DNA of 64,000 nucleotides from NCBI GenBank assembly GCA_020747065.1, contig JAGMVK010000005.1:1736001-1800000 (forward strand), read 5' to 3'. Under the pieces are notes generated by a model. The model made no database searches, was not told where the DNA came from, and saw only the letters and a program-made list of their open reading frames with translations. This DNA is from Cadophora sp. MPI-SDFR-AT-0126 (taxonomy: Eukaryota; Ascomycota; Leotiomycetes; Helotiales; Ploettnerulaceae). Made by a program: the position numbers and the translations under genes. Shown piece after piece: positions 34,607-44,978 of this stretch (position 1 is the first letter of the stretch; the number at the start of each line of letters is the position of its first letter).

Positions 34607-37013
34607 TGTGCGCCGGTTCGACCTTCGAGGTCGGCTTCAGGACTTCCGATAGACAGATAGGGAGGACGCAGCGAGGAATTATGAGGTTTTTGTTTCCTTT
34701 CTGCTTCGTAGCGCCCGCATATTTCGAATTCCGGGCTCGGGTTATGGGTGGCCGAATGCGGCGAGCCGAATGTCAATATTCGATAAATTGGGGTGTCGGA
34801 ATCACAGACAATGGACAATTGTGTTCTGTGTCGCAGAGTCCCGATGGATATCCGTAGGGTTGATCTTCCACTCCCTCGAGGTCCTCCAGCTGTTAATATT
34901 ATTGTCGTTGAGATCCGGAGTGAAGGCTGTTGGGGTGGGTGAGTTGTCGGTCAAGTGAAAAAAAAACCAGCCAGCCAGCCTTGCAACTCGGATCGATGAT
35001 GTAAAGGCGGAGTGGGGCCGCGGCACTGATGAAGTCCAAGATTCGGGTCTGGGCATACATCAACATAAACACCGATATCAAGAGAGTCGGAATATCTTCT
35101 CGTCAAAGTTCTGGGGAGTGAAGTTGGAGAAGGAGATGAGGGAGAGGGAGAGGAGAGGGAGAGGGAGAAGGAGAGGAGCAAAAGAGAGAACCAGAAAGGA
35201 TCAGGAGTGGTGGACGTTGTGAACGAACGGTGTGAAGTTGTGCTTGCCCGTTCAGTGCGTGCTGTTTGTACGGTACTAGCTCGCTCGGAGCGAATGGTGG
35301 GATGAGCGAAGCAGCATTTTATGCGAGCAACGAGTCAACGACAACGAGAGGAAAGAAGGAAAGGGACGGGGTGGTGAAGAAAGGAGGTAGGAAGGCAAGA
35401 GACGGCAGAGCAGACAGGTAGGTAGGCAGCCATCCATCCACTCATCCATCCATCAAGCCTCCACATCAGTCCACGGTGCATGAAACTTTGATTATTATTA
35501 TAATCTCACTGGTTCACGGCGATCAACAACAGAGAGGCGCTGGGCTCTCTCGCTGGCCATGTGCTTCACACTTGCTTGCTTGAATGCTCACTGTCTTGTC
35601 TTTGTCTCGTCTCGACGGCCCTGCTCGCGGGTCGAGATTTTCACAGTCCCACCAATTCCACGCCCGTTCAGACGCCCACAGCAGCCTCCATCACCAAATC
35701 ATCCTGGCCTCACCAATGGTAGCCGCCGTATTCTCGTTGTACAATGCCCGCTCCAGAGCCCAGCCACGATGCACGCACCGCATTCCCGTCTTATCGATTT
35801 ACTGACGAGTACGGAGTAGCCAACGTCAACTCCCGCATACACATCGCATGGCCCGTGGCGGGCGTTCTCAGCAGATACACGAGATGAAAGCGGAAATCTT
35901 GATTGATGCTACCACTGCTACTACTACTGCCGCTGCTGCAGCGCTGATTCTGCTTGCCCGGCCCTCCTACCCTGCTTGTATTGTATGGTCTCTCCGCACC
36001 CCGGCCTGTCCGACTGACGATGCTGCATTGCTGAGGATGCGATGCATGCATGCATTTTATAAATCCCCGCGCATCCATGCGGTGTGCAGAAAACCGGTAC
36101 AGGCATCGACTGGCACGACGGGAAGCACACCGTTAAGCTCGGATCACTGGATGGTCTTGAGTGTTTGACACGGGTCTTGTCCTATCCCAAGGGACTGGAC
36201 GGCAGCATCAAAACGGGAAAGTGACCACGTTGTGGGGAGGGAGCACGAAGTCAGTCAAGACTCTCATGTCACTCAGCAGTGCAAAGTATTTATTCTACCA
36301 TACAAAATGCGAGCCTGCCGCCGGAATCCAAGTCAACAACTCCAGACATCGAGCATCCAGGACGGTAATGACCCGGGCAAAGGATGGGGATCAGATGTGC
36401 CTCCACAGCCTCAGCTGCGCGAAAAACCCTCCCCCACCCAAGCGGACAGGGAAAAACTGAGAAGGGTTGAGGACAGAAAACCGTTCTCCGTACTCGGGCC
36501 CTCCGCCAAGAGGAGGAATTTTCCCTTTCTCATATCATCACGCGAGGTTTTGCACTTTTTCGTTATATTTTGGTGTGATGCTCCGTAGACAGTGTGAGAA
36601 CACAGGCTCAGCGAAGTGCATTTTCTTTTTCACGTCGCAAATTCTCAAATTACTGTTTCGGCTTCTGGCCTTGTTCACTCGATACCTTTGACGGCTCTTT
36701 GTAGTGGGACGGCATAAATACTTTCCCCCACGCTATGGTTCACATCTTTTACAGTAGTTTGGCCTCTTCCGTCACATCAAATTTGCAACCAGTTCCAGAG
36801 GAGCCCATCGTTTTTAGAGAGGGCTCATACCAAGTATCGAGAAATAGTTCATTCATTGTCTTTCGATGCTCTAAGATATATTCACACCATCATAAGAAAA
36901 ATCCGACCTGATTAACGTGCAGCAGGAACGATCCATACACAAGACTTCTACCATTCAACTTGAAGTGTAGGTTCGGATGTACTCAGCCGAGAGCTCCGAG
37001 TCTTAGTACTTCT
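34607..37013. other. 2.4-kb upstream region of the GPCR gene, no gene seen
   Basis: Bounded by the GPCR start and the 3' end of the sugar permease. Contains a GA-rich tract (35124-35179) and a trinucleotide tract (about 35911-35944). Frames of 60-118 codons are open on both strands but overlap and lack motifs. Long leaders are common for fungal signalling genes, so much of this may be promoter and 5' UTR. Confidence 0.55.
35124..35179. repeat. Purine-rich GGAGAG/GGAGAA tract
   Basis: About 55 bp of nearly pure purine on the + strand with GGGAGA-type periodicity, 520-570 bp upstream of the GPCR start. Such polypurine-polypyrimidine tracts often lie in fungal promoters and leaders. Confidence 0.7.
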
Positions 37014-38942
37014 CTACACATGTTCATGATGTGACGCATCCGCCTTGTCAATATTGACATCATGCGCGAGAGCAACGTCGAAAGCATTAACCTGAGCACT
37101 CTTGAACTTGCGAGCAGGAGTGCCACGCTCAAACAAAATATCCATCTCAGCAAAAGATCGTCCAGAGGGCTCGGGTAGGCGGAAATAGTGGTAGACGAGC
37201 ACACAGAAACAAGTTCCAGCCCAGAAAAAGCCCGCGAAATTACCCCAGTCCCAGGCTGTGGGGTTGATCATATATGGCGTGAGGACGTTGACTATGATAG
37301 CCGCAATGTTGTAAGCTACGCGAGACAAGGCGACGGTCTTGACTTGCAATCGACGAGTTGACATCTCTGCCACGAGCGAGAAAGCGACTGTGCCAACGGA
37401 GAACTGGTAGAAAGCGGCCCAGACCAGCATAAGAGACCCAGTGGCGAGCGAAGCAGCGTTTCTGTGACTGTCTGGCACAAGACCCACAAAGCCGACCGCG
37501 AGCAATGTGAAGAACAGACCGGTGAGACCACATAGGAAGAGGGTTCTGCGACCTACACCCCAAGCCATGAACGTCCAAACGACAAAGGCTCCGATGGTAT
37601 TCAAGCCATACTGACCCAGTGCAAAGTCATATGGGACATCACCAGTTAGACCAGCCTGTTCGAAAAAGTACGTCGAGTAGTTGGAGAAGGTATTCCCTGC
37701 GAAATTCTGCGAAACGAAGAGCATGCAGACGATCTCGGTCCGTCGAAGATTGACGCCTTTGAAGCAGTCCAGGTAGGAGACACCCTCCATCAAATCCTTC
37801 TCTAGCTCATTCGTATGTTTCATCATGTCAACCGTCTCATTGGCGTCGAAAGTCGGATCAGTCTTTGGCGATGTAAGTCGAAGTAGTGACTTCTTAGCAT
37901 CATTGTACCGCTCCTTTCGAACTAACCACCAGGGTGACTCTGGAGCTAGGAAGATACCTAGGATGAGTGGCGGGAACCACATCCACTGGTAAATTGTTAG
38001 ACCATCTCTTAGATCAGAACCGGGAGTGGACTTACCTGAAGACCGTATGGAATGCGATATGCCCATTGATCATCTCGCTTGAACATGCTCTTGATCACAG
38101 CAATAGCGAGGAGCTGTCCAATACCCCAGCACGAATTGCCCCAAGTCGTAAGGTAACCTCTCAAAGCCACGGGGCAAACTTCACTGGCGTACGAGATAGC
38201 GACTAGAAATCCGGTCAGTTCCTGCCAAACTATTGCACTGAATCGGGAAGAGAGACATACCCGACATGAAGACGCCAAACGCAACACCAGCGAAACATTC
38301 GGCCACAAGCAAGACCTTGACACTAGGGGCCACGAAAAAGATCGTCGTGATACAGCACTGGTAAAATAATACTCCAAGGAGGAAAGGTCTGTATCCAAGT
38401 CTCTCAACACCATATCCAGTAACTAACCGAATCCACAGTCAGCTCTTAAACCAATCTCAGAACAGTGACGACCACTCACGCAAAAGCCCTACGATCTGCC
38501 CACACTGCGCTCCATTCGACAAACCCGCCTGCCATCTCGCCGGCACTTGATACGTCCCGTTGGGCTGCAGCTCGCCATACTTGCGATTAAACGGCGGGAA
38601 AGCATAGAAATTTCCGATCAGAGCGATGTCATAACCTTCCATTGCGCAGCAGAGGGAGATAAGACCGGCCCAGAAGATGGCTTTGGGGTAGAGCCTGATA
38701 CCTTGCCAGAGGCCCATCTTGTGTTCTTTGTCTGTGGAGATGTTAGTGAGCGTTCGATTGGGGGCAGGGCAAGCGGAGAGATCGGGAGGGAGTGGAGGAG
38801 GGTTGGACATACCGGTCGCTGAAGCGGCGTTGGCAAACATGTTGCTCACGACGATAGATTCTCGCTTCTCGTGGGTGTTTTGTTTCTCATCTTGTGAGAA
38901 GGGAGTCAATGGCGTCGTCGTTGTTTCCTCGATGAAAGCCAT
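37014..38942 (-). CDS. Sugar-porter MFS transporter (maltose/alpha-glucoside permease-like)
   Basis: Plasma-membrane sugar:H+ symporter of the 12-TM sugar-porter family, of the Mal31/general alpha-glucoside permease type. Exons are 38942-38813, 38731-38480, 38422-38261, 38202-38036 and 37985-37014; 560 residues, all GT-AG introns of about 50-80 nt. Landmarks in order: a hydrophilic start, CCAMEGYDIALIGNFYAFPPF in TM1 (split here only by the usual family spacing), GYGVERLGYRP, RGYLTTWGNSCWGIGQL, PESPWWLVRK at the end of the first half, a long central loop, and GVGRRTLF. It is divergently transcribed from the aldo-keto reductase over an 813-bp region containing several CreA-type motifs, which suggests carbon-source control. 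Substrate is inferred from the subfamily only. Confidence 0.92.
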
Positions 38943-39755
38943 TTTGAATGAGAGTCTGCGCAGAGAATATCAAATCAAAGAATCAAAATTTGTTGTGAGA
39001 TTGCGAGATCTGGGGTGATGTGCCTGTATCCAAAAACCATTGTGTGGAGAAACGCGGAGCTTTATGTATTGTACTCTGGAGCGCTTTTCATGGAGAAAGT
39101 CTGGGGAACCCGAGCTGATTAGTCGCTAAACCTTAATTGAGCATGGCATAGAGATGCGTACCTTGGCCATGGTCCAGGATAGGGCTTCTAGAACCGAGAC
39201 ATCGGCGGAGGTATTTTGACAGGTCTAGAATGAGTGGTGGCGGACATATCTTTACCAGAGAGGAGAATGGATAACACTAAAGATCGGATCGGATGTAGAT
39301 TCTCACTCGGGTCCGGGGTCCTTGCCGATGCTCGATTATACCCCGCTTGTTGATGTCCGTTGGTGAGATTTTGTATGCACTTACTACAGACCATCGGAGC
39401 AAGGTTAAAGACTTTGCCGCCAAGCCATGCCGCATCTTATGGCTGTGGGGTTGTTGTACTGCGGGGTAAAAATGTCCGGTGTGGATTCAATACAGGAGAT
39501 AATTAGGCGAGGACATGGTTGATATGTCCGATCCGGGATTGAGCGTCTTGGAATATGTCGGTTCCAATTATTGATAGATGGTAGAAACTTTGAGATCTGT
39601 CTCGACATATACACAAAGTCCATCCAAGTATTTCCCCTCCCTTGCCCTGGCTCTCAAATCCCAGCACGCCAACTGCATCTTTTACTCTCCAGCTTCATTG
39701 TTCAACTACAGACAAAAGTGTCTTGAAATTGATCACTCTACTGCACACAGCAGTC
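38943..39755. promoter_or_regulatory. Divergent promoter, permease / aldo-keto reductase, with CreA- and XlnR-like motifs
   Basis: Within 813 bp there are four SYGGGG matches on the + strand: CTGGGG 39101-39106, CCGGGG 39313-39318, GTGGGG 39445-39450 and GCGGGG 39461-39466. One GGNTAAA match (GGTTAAA, 39403-39409), the XlnR consensus, lies among them. The motifs are short; the count is suggestive of carbon catabolite repression, not proof. Confidence 0.45.
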
Positions 39756-41100
39756 ATGGCACCACCAACACACTTCAAGCTCAACACAGGCGCAGAGATT
39801 CCTGCTGTTGGTCTCGGTGAGCGCTGAATCCTAATGTTTGCTTTGAAATTGTCTCTGACTTGTCAAAATTAGGAACCTGGAAATCCGAAAAAGGCGAAGT
39901 CCGTAAAGCAGTCGCATATGCTCTCAAGAGCGGATACCGTCATATTGACGCAGCACTGTAATTTACCATTGCTAATCCTCGTCTCGTACCCCATACTGAC
40001 GGAATACAGAATCTACGGTAAGCTCGCCAATTTTCAAGTTTCAGAGCCACAGATCAACCTTTGTGGCTTTTGGATGAGTTTTGAATAGTAATATTGACTT
40101 TGTTGGCTTCTTCAGGTAACGAGAATGAAGTCGGTCAAGGAATAAAAGACAGCGGTATCCCCCGCTCGGAAATCTTTGTCACAAGTAAACTGTGGAATAC
40201 GCATCAGGATAATGTGAAGGAGGGACTGCAGCAGAGTCTGGATGCATTGGGGCTAGATTATTTGGATCTATATGTGAGATGACCTTTCCATTTGCTGTAG
40301 TAATGATTTTGTGAGAGGGTGAGAAAGCTGATACCAAATTTATACAGCTCGTGCATTGGCCGGTTAGGCTCGTTGCTGTAAGTTATTCTCTCTCCTACCT
40401 TCCTACCCCTCATCGAATTTCTGAATTCTGAAAGCTGATCCACCACAAAGAACGAAACGAGCGCCCTCCTCCCCACAAACCCAGACGGCAGCCGCTCCGT
40501 CGACCGCACCTGGGACCAAAGCGAGACCTGGCGCCAAATGGAAGAAGTCTACGCATCGGGGAAAGTCCGTGCCATCGGCGTAGCAAACTGGTCGATCCCG
40601 TATCTAGAGGAGCTGAAGAAGACGTGGAAGGTCGTGCCGGCTATGAATCAGGTTGAGTTGCATCCGTTGTTGCCGCAGCATGAGTTGAGGGAGTATTGTG
40701 AGGGATTGGGGATTCTGTTGGAGGCGTATTCGCCGCTGGGGTCGACTGGTAAGATAAACATTTTCGGAGAGCTTTTTCCCCCGAGGCGAAATTGTGCTGA
40801 TGATGTTCAGGTGCACCCATCATGTCTGAGCCCGCGATCCAGGAGATCGCTACCAAGAACGGCGTTTCCGCAGCTACAGTTCTCATCAGCTATCACGTCT
40901 GCAAGGGAGTGGCGGTGCTACCAAAGTCAGTTACCGAGAAGCGAATTGACAGCAACAAGGAAGTCGTGGCTTTGTCGAAAGAGGATCTGGCTGTTCTTGA
41001 TGGACTTGCGGCGAATGGTAAGGCGAAGAGGTTGAACACGCCGCTATGGGGCTTTGATCTGGGGTTTGAGGATTGGTATGGGCCTGTCAAGGGGAAGTGA
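39756..41100 (+). CDS. Aldo-keto reductase
   Basis: NADPH-dependent carbonyl reductase of the AKR superfamily, similar to fungal glycerol dehydrogenase/Gcy1-type enzymes; cytosolic. Exons are 39756-39816, 39873-39957, 40010-40017, 40116-40273, 40348-40377, 40451-40748 and 40811-41100; 309 residues, the normal size. The catalytic tetrad is intact: D46 (HIDAA), Y51 (IYGNENE), K76 (VTSKLW) and H107 (LVHWP). Exon 3 is only 8 nt long and supplies Ile and the catalytic Tyr codon. The cofactor end shows [10 protein letters not shown]. Upstream it shares a promoter with the sugar permease, so a role in reducing a sugar- or polyol-derived carbonyl is plausible but not shown. Confidence 0.93.
40010..40017 (+). 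other. 8-nt microexon carrying the catalytic Tyr codon
   Basis: The sequence AATCTACG is flanked by ...TACAG and GTAAGC. It joins CT| and |GT to make Leu-Ile-Tyr-Gly, exactly the conserved IYGNE of aldo-keto reductases. Introns on either side are 52 and 98 nt. Skipping it would shift the frame (8 nt). Confidence 0.88.
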
Positions 41101-42093
41101 GGTGGTGGGGGAGTCGCGATCCGGTTGTGTTTGGGATAGATGGTTAGATCGAAAAGTTATATTTTGGTTGTAGTGTTGATAGAGCTATCTGCTTGAAATA
41201 ATATCCATTGTGACCTTTAAAATGCCTTGAAAAGAAGTGAATTCGATTTATTGTAAATCTTCTTTTTTACAGAAAGTTTAGGCATTAAATTCAATCAGAT
41301 TTTAAGAAAGAACTTATGTAATCTAAAAGAGAATTTTAAGAACGCACTCCTTTGCATTGACAAAATTTTATTATTACGTAGCAAACAGTAGAGTCGAAAA
41401 TTTCCAATTCAGTGGCAGAATTGCTTTACCAAAAGGAAGAAGACCCATATCCCAGGCAAGAGCAGACAGAGAAAATGCGAGAGTAGGATCTCACTTAGGG
41501 AAGTGCTAACCAGGCCAAAATTTGTTGGGGTAAACAAATTTTAATGTGTACACATAACAAAATAAGCAAGTTTCTGGCATGCAGCAGAGCTGTGGTGCAG
41601 TGGCGGTCTGCACTAGAGAAAGTGCTGGATAGGACATTTTCAAATGGCTTTAGAAGGGTTAGAAAGTACTGGATAGGGAATCTTACCTGTGCATACGCCT
41701 AATTTTTTTTTCTTCCTATTTCTGCGCTTTTTTTGGGCATCCCTTTTATTATATCCACGTATCTGATCTCATCTTCCGAGATTAACAAATGATTCTGCTC
41801 CTGAAATAATCAAGTTGCTCACGTATTTCTAGTTGCTATATCTATGCTTTCACTCGCTGGATCATTTTTTGGCGGGAGCTTTTTTTTTTGTTTTGTTTTC
41901 TTTCCACTAAGCGAGGTCAGCTCCCCACGCGAACTCAGTCGCAAAGCACCTATTCTCTCAGGGCAGTACAACGGATCAGGGGGACCCAGAAATCAATTGG
42001 GGACTGTTGAACCAAGTTTAACGATGCAATTAGATTGAAATAATTAATGCAAAGGGAACTATATAAATCAGACTCTATTTCTAACAAAACCAT
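41101..42093. other. AT-rich intergenic between convergent genes
   Basis: About 1 kb, clearly more AT-rich than the neighbouring genes, especially 41215-41400 and 41700-41860. It contains two imperfect copies of GAAAGTRCTGGATAGGR (about 41618-41634 and 41661-41677) and a possible Pol III-like unit (separate entry). No protein gene. Confidence 0.6.
41593..41711 (+). other. Possible tRNA-derived (SINE-like) Pol III unit
   Basis: TGGTGCAGTGG at 41593-41603 resembles a Pol III A box, GGTTAGAAAGT at 41657-41667 is a weak B-box match (7 of 11), and a run of nine T at 41703-41711 could end transcription. No tRNA cloverleaf can be folded from it by eye. Very tentative. Confidence 0.2.
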
Positions 42094-44137
42094 CTATATT
42101 TTGTACGGAGCAGGAGAAATCCCCTCCTTCAAGGCCTTCAAACGCAGAGCGAGGATCTTGGAATTAAAGCGCGTCATCGGCAAGAAGCCAACCATAATCC
42201 ACAGATTGGTGACTCCAGTCTCTCGAAATGCAGTCTTGTACTCGCCTTCCTCATCAATTCCCCAAATAGGACCGCACTGGTCCGCGATCTTATCACCCAG
42301 AGTCGCACGTACGGAGTCGATGGTGTTGGAAAATCCAGTTGCGAAGACGATAAGATCGAATTGACGCTCCCGACCATCATTGAGAATCACTTTGTCCTCT
42401 GTGAAGCGCTCAATGTATCCTGGCTCAACCTTGATTTTTCCGTCGATGACGTCCTGGCAGGCACCAGCGTCGAAATAGAAGCCACCATTGCGAGTCTGGC
42501 CGAGCGTCGCATTGCCGGTATTTCGCTGCCCGCGCCAGGTCCGGAGTCCACGAGCGTTCAGGGCATCAAGTAATGGCCGGTCAAGATCCTCAAGTACTTT
42601 AGCGTTCCGTCGGCCGAGCTCTTCACCTGGCCCAACGGGAGTGTTGAAGAAGAGGCGATCTTGCTCCTCAAGTGATGGGCGGTTACCCTCAGCATCGGGC
42701 TTGTAGCCACCGAGGATGCGAGGTACAGAGTGCGTGAGTGACATGACATAGGTAGGAGAGCGTTGGAGCAGGGTAACATCAATTCCTCGACGCGAACAGT
42801 CGAAAGCGGTGTCGAAGCCGGAAGATGAGGTGCCTACCACGCAGACCTTTTTGCCGACAAATTCGCGAGAGCTCGTGTGCTCTGATGAGTGACGGATCTC
42901 TCCTCCTTTGTAAGTTGCCATGCCGGGAATAACAGGAGTCAGGGGTACGCCGCAGAGTGAAGTAGCCATGACCACCTGTTTCGGGTGCAGCGTCCGTTTC
43001 TCCTTACCCTCCTTGTTGATTACGACGGTCCATTTGCCATCTTTGTCCTGCTCAGCCTGTACAACGGTAGATCTGGTCCAGACATTGAGTTCCAGAGCAG
43101 AAGCGTACCATTCCATGTATTTCCCCTGCTTTTGAGCTGGCGTGTATGTGGGCCAGTGCTTTGGATAGGAGAAGTAGGGCAGGTCATCAGGCCAGTGTGG
43201 AAAATGGAGTGACAAGTACTCGTATCTCTTCTTCCAGATGTCGCCGATCTCTTCATTGCGGTCGATAACCAAGTTTTCCATTCCAAGTGCCTTGCACCTT
43301 GCGGCCATTGCAAGACCACTGTGATGTGTCAGTTACTGCATAAGCAACAAATTTGAGAATCCGAGAACTTACTTCTGTCCCCCTCCAATAATCAGAACTT
43401 CTGGATCTGCGGCATCAACATCCTTTGCTCTCTGTTTCTCCCAGCTGATGTCTCCGGTCATATGGCCGTCATTAGGTGCAACTTCAGGGAATTGCTTGAG
43501 TTTCTCAGCGACCGTGTGCATAGTGTAGATTTTCCAACCGTTCTTGGTGAGAACCGAGTTGATCACGGCAGAAGCAACAACAAGCTCCGTCTCGAATGAC
43601 ACAACGAACTGCAATTGGGCAAAGTCTGGATACGGGCGAGAGACCACTGGTTCTGGTTTGAGGAATTTGAAATTGGTGGCTTTGGTGGTAGGAAAGAGAT
43701 CGGTAGCAGCCTTTAGGATCGCGGGGTGGAAATTGAAGGTGCGGTGGTCCCAGGTGAAGGACAACTTGTCCCGCCAAACGCCTACAGAGTAATTCAGTCA
43801 TTCTGGCTATCTCAAACCACATGTGTAGTGGAAACTCACCATATTCAAGAAAAATTTCAGTAAATCCTTGCGCATCTCCATTCCCCATAACCTTGGAAAG
43901 AATAGCTAAGATGGACTCAGCCTCTTTCTGAGCATCGCAGTCGCTAGGTATCTCGATTCCGAGGACATCGGTGGTTGGAAGCTCATGATTGAACTTGAAA
44001 TCGTACATATAATTATCAGCTACAGGAGGCTTTGGGGCAACCTGTATCTCGACATGGTCGACAATCACTTTAGATTTGATGTCGGCGTCGGCAACGATGG
44101 CATTGCCATTGGACTTGGGTACAACTTCGACAGCCAT
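42094..44137 (-). CDS. Flavin-containing monooxygenase with long N-terminal extension
   Basis: Predicted FAD/NADPH-dependent monooxygenase (FMO / YUCCA-like class). Exons are 44137-43840, 43781-43373 and 43318-42094; 643 residues. Residues 1 to about 225 form an extra domain before the flavin fold, with FTWDHRTFNFHP, FxxxYPDFAQLQFVVSFET and NxWKIYTMHT; this looks like an NTF2/SnoaL-type fold, an inference. The FAD loop is IIGGGQNG (about 230-237), interrupted by an intron; the NADPH loop is VVGTSSSG; an ATG motif appears as VFATGFS. This N-extended type is common in ascomycetes, often beside regulators or in metabolite clusters. It is divergent from the Zn2Cys6 regulator. Substrate unknown. 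Confidence 0.9.
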
Positions 44138-44978
44138 TCTGTAGATGTGTAATGGTAGACTGTGGATGAGGTCTTACTTTGGGTGTCTGTCTAGTGGACT
44201 CCATGTCTGCTTTTTCAATGGCACTGATAAACCTCATAAGCCTCGAAGAATGGGCCGGGTGAAGATCGCCGTGCGATGAGATCTGAGGATACGTCCGGTG
44301 CAAACGCATTATCCCAGAGTATTCGGAAAATATGCCCGACACAAAGTAGTCATCGGGCTAGTTTTCAAATATACCCGATGCATATTGATCTGGAAAACGG
44401 CCATAGATCTTACGTCCGATGCAGAATCATCATCCGATGTGGCGACGACATCCGACCCAATGTCCACGACGAAGCGGGGCACCCCAAGCTCGCGTGGAAC
44501 TGGAACGAGGAGTAGTATGGACTGGCGAAAAGAAAAGAGAGGGGGAAGTGACTGACTCGTGCAGTGATCGAAGCGAAGCTAGCGTTATACTGTAATACCA
44601 AGTCCGACCAAGTACTGTAACTGACTAAGAGAGGATTTCTATGTGGGGAGCACTGCGGGGTACAAAGTCCAGGGCTCCAGATGGAAGATATGAGCGCAGA
44701 ACATGGAGAATCGGACGAAGGTTGTTTAGTTCCCAATCATTCCTACCCACCCACCTTGAACGGCCGAAGTGTCTGAGTGTGCATTGCATTGTGGCCGGTT
44801 CCTTCTGCTCTTCTTACAAGCATCCCCTCTCGTCTCAGCTCATCTCATCTCCGGAGTCTGTCTGTTTTGTCGGAATCCGATTGCTACAACGATTAATGGT
44901 GGTCGGCCTAACTGACTTCTCGATCGGATCCGAGGAGGCAAGACTGAAGGGATCAGCGCCGGAACGGACCATGCCAGC
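44138..44978. promoter_or_regulatory. Divergent promoter, monooxygenase / Zn2Cys6 regulator, with repeated CATCGG-like sites
   Basis: Within 44293-44457 a CGG-containing motif recurs seven times in either orientation: 44293-44302, 44335-44343, 44351-44357, 44374-44382, 44414-44423, 44432-44440 and 44449-44457. Read toward the CGG the best copies are TGCATCGGAC and TGCATCGGGT. CGG half-sites are what Zn2Cys6 proteins bind. The cluster lies 156-320 bp from the monooxygenase start. Confidence 0.5.

Noticed and set aside
36110..36180. Sequence resembling part of a 5S rRNA (CACACCGTTAAGCTCGG)
   Set aside because: Only about 17 bases are reminiscent; the flanks do not fit the conserved 5S loops or a Pol III internal control region.
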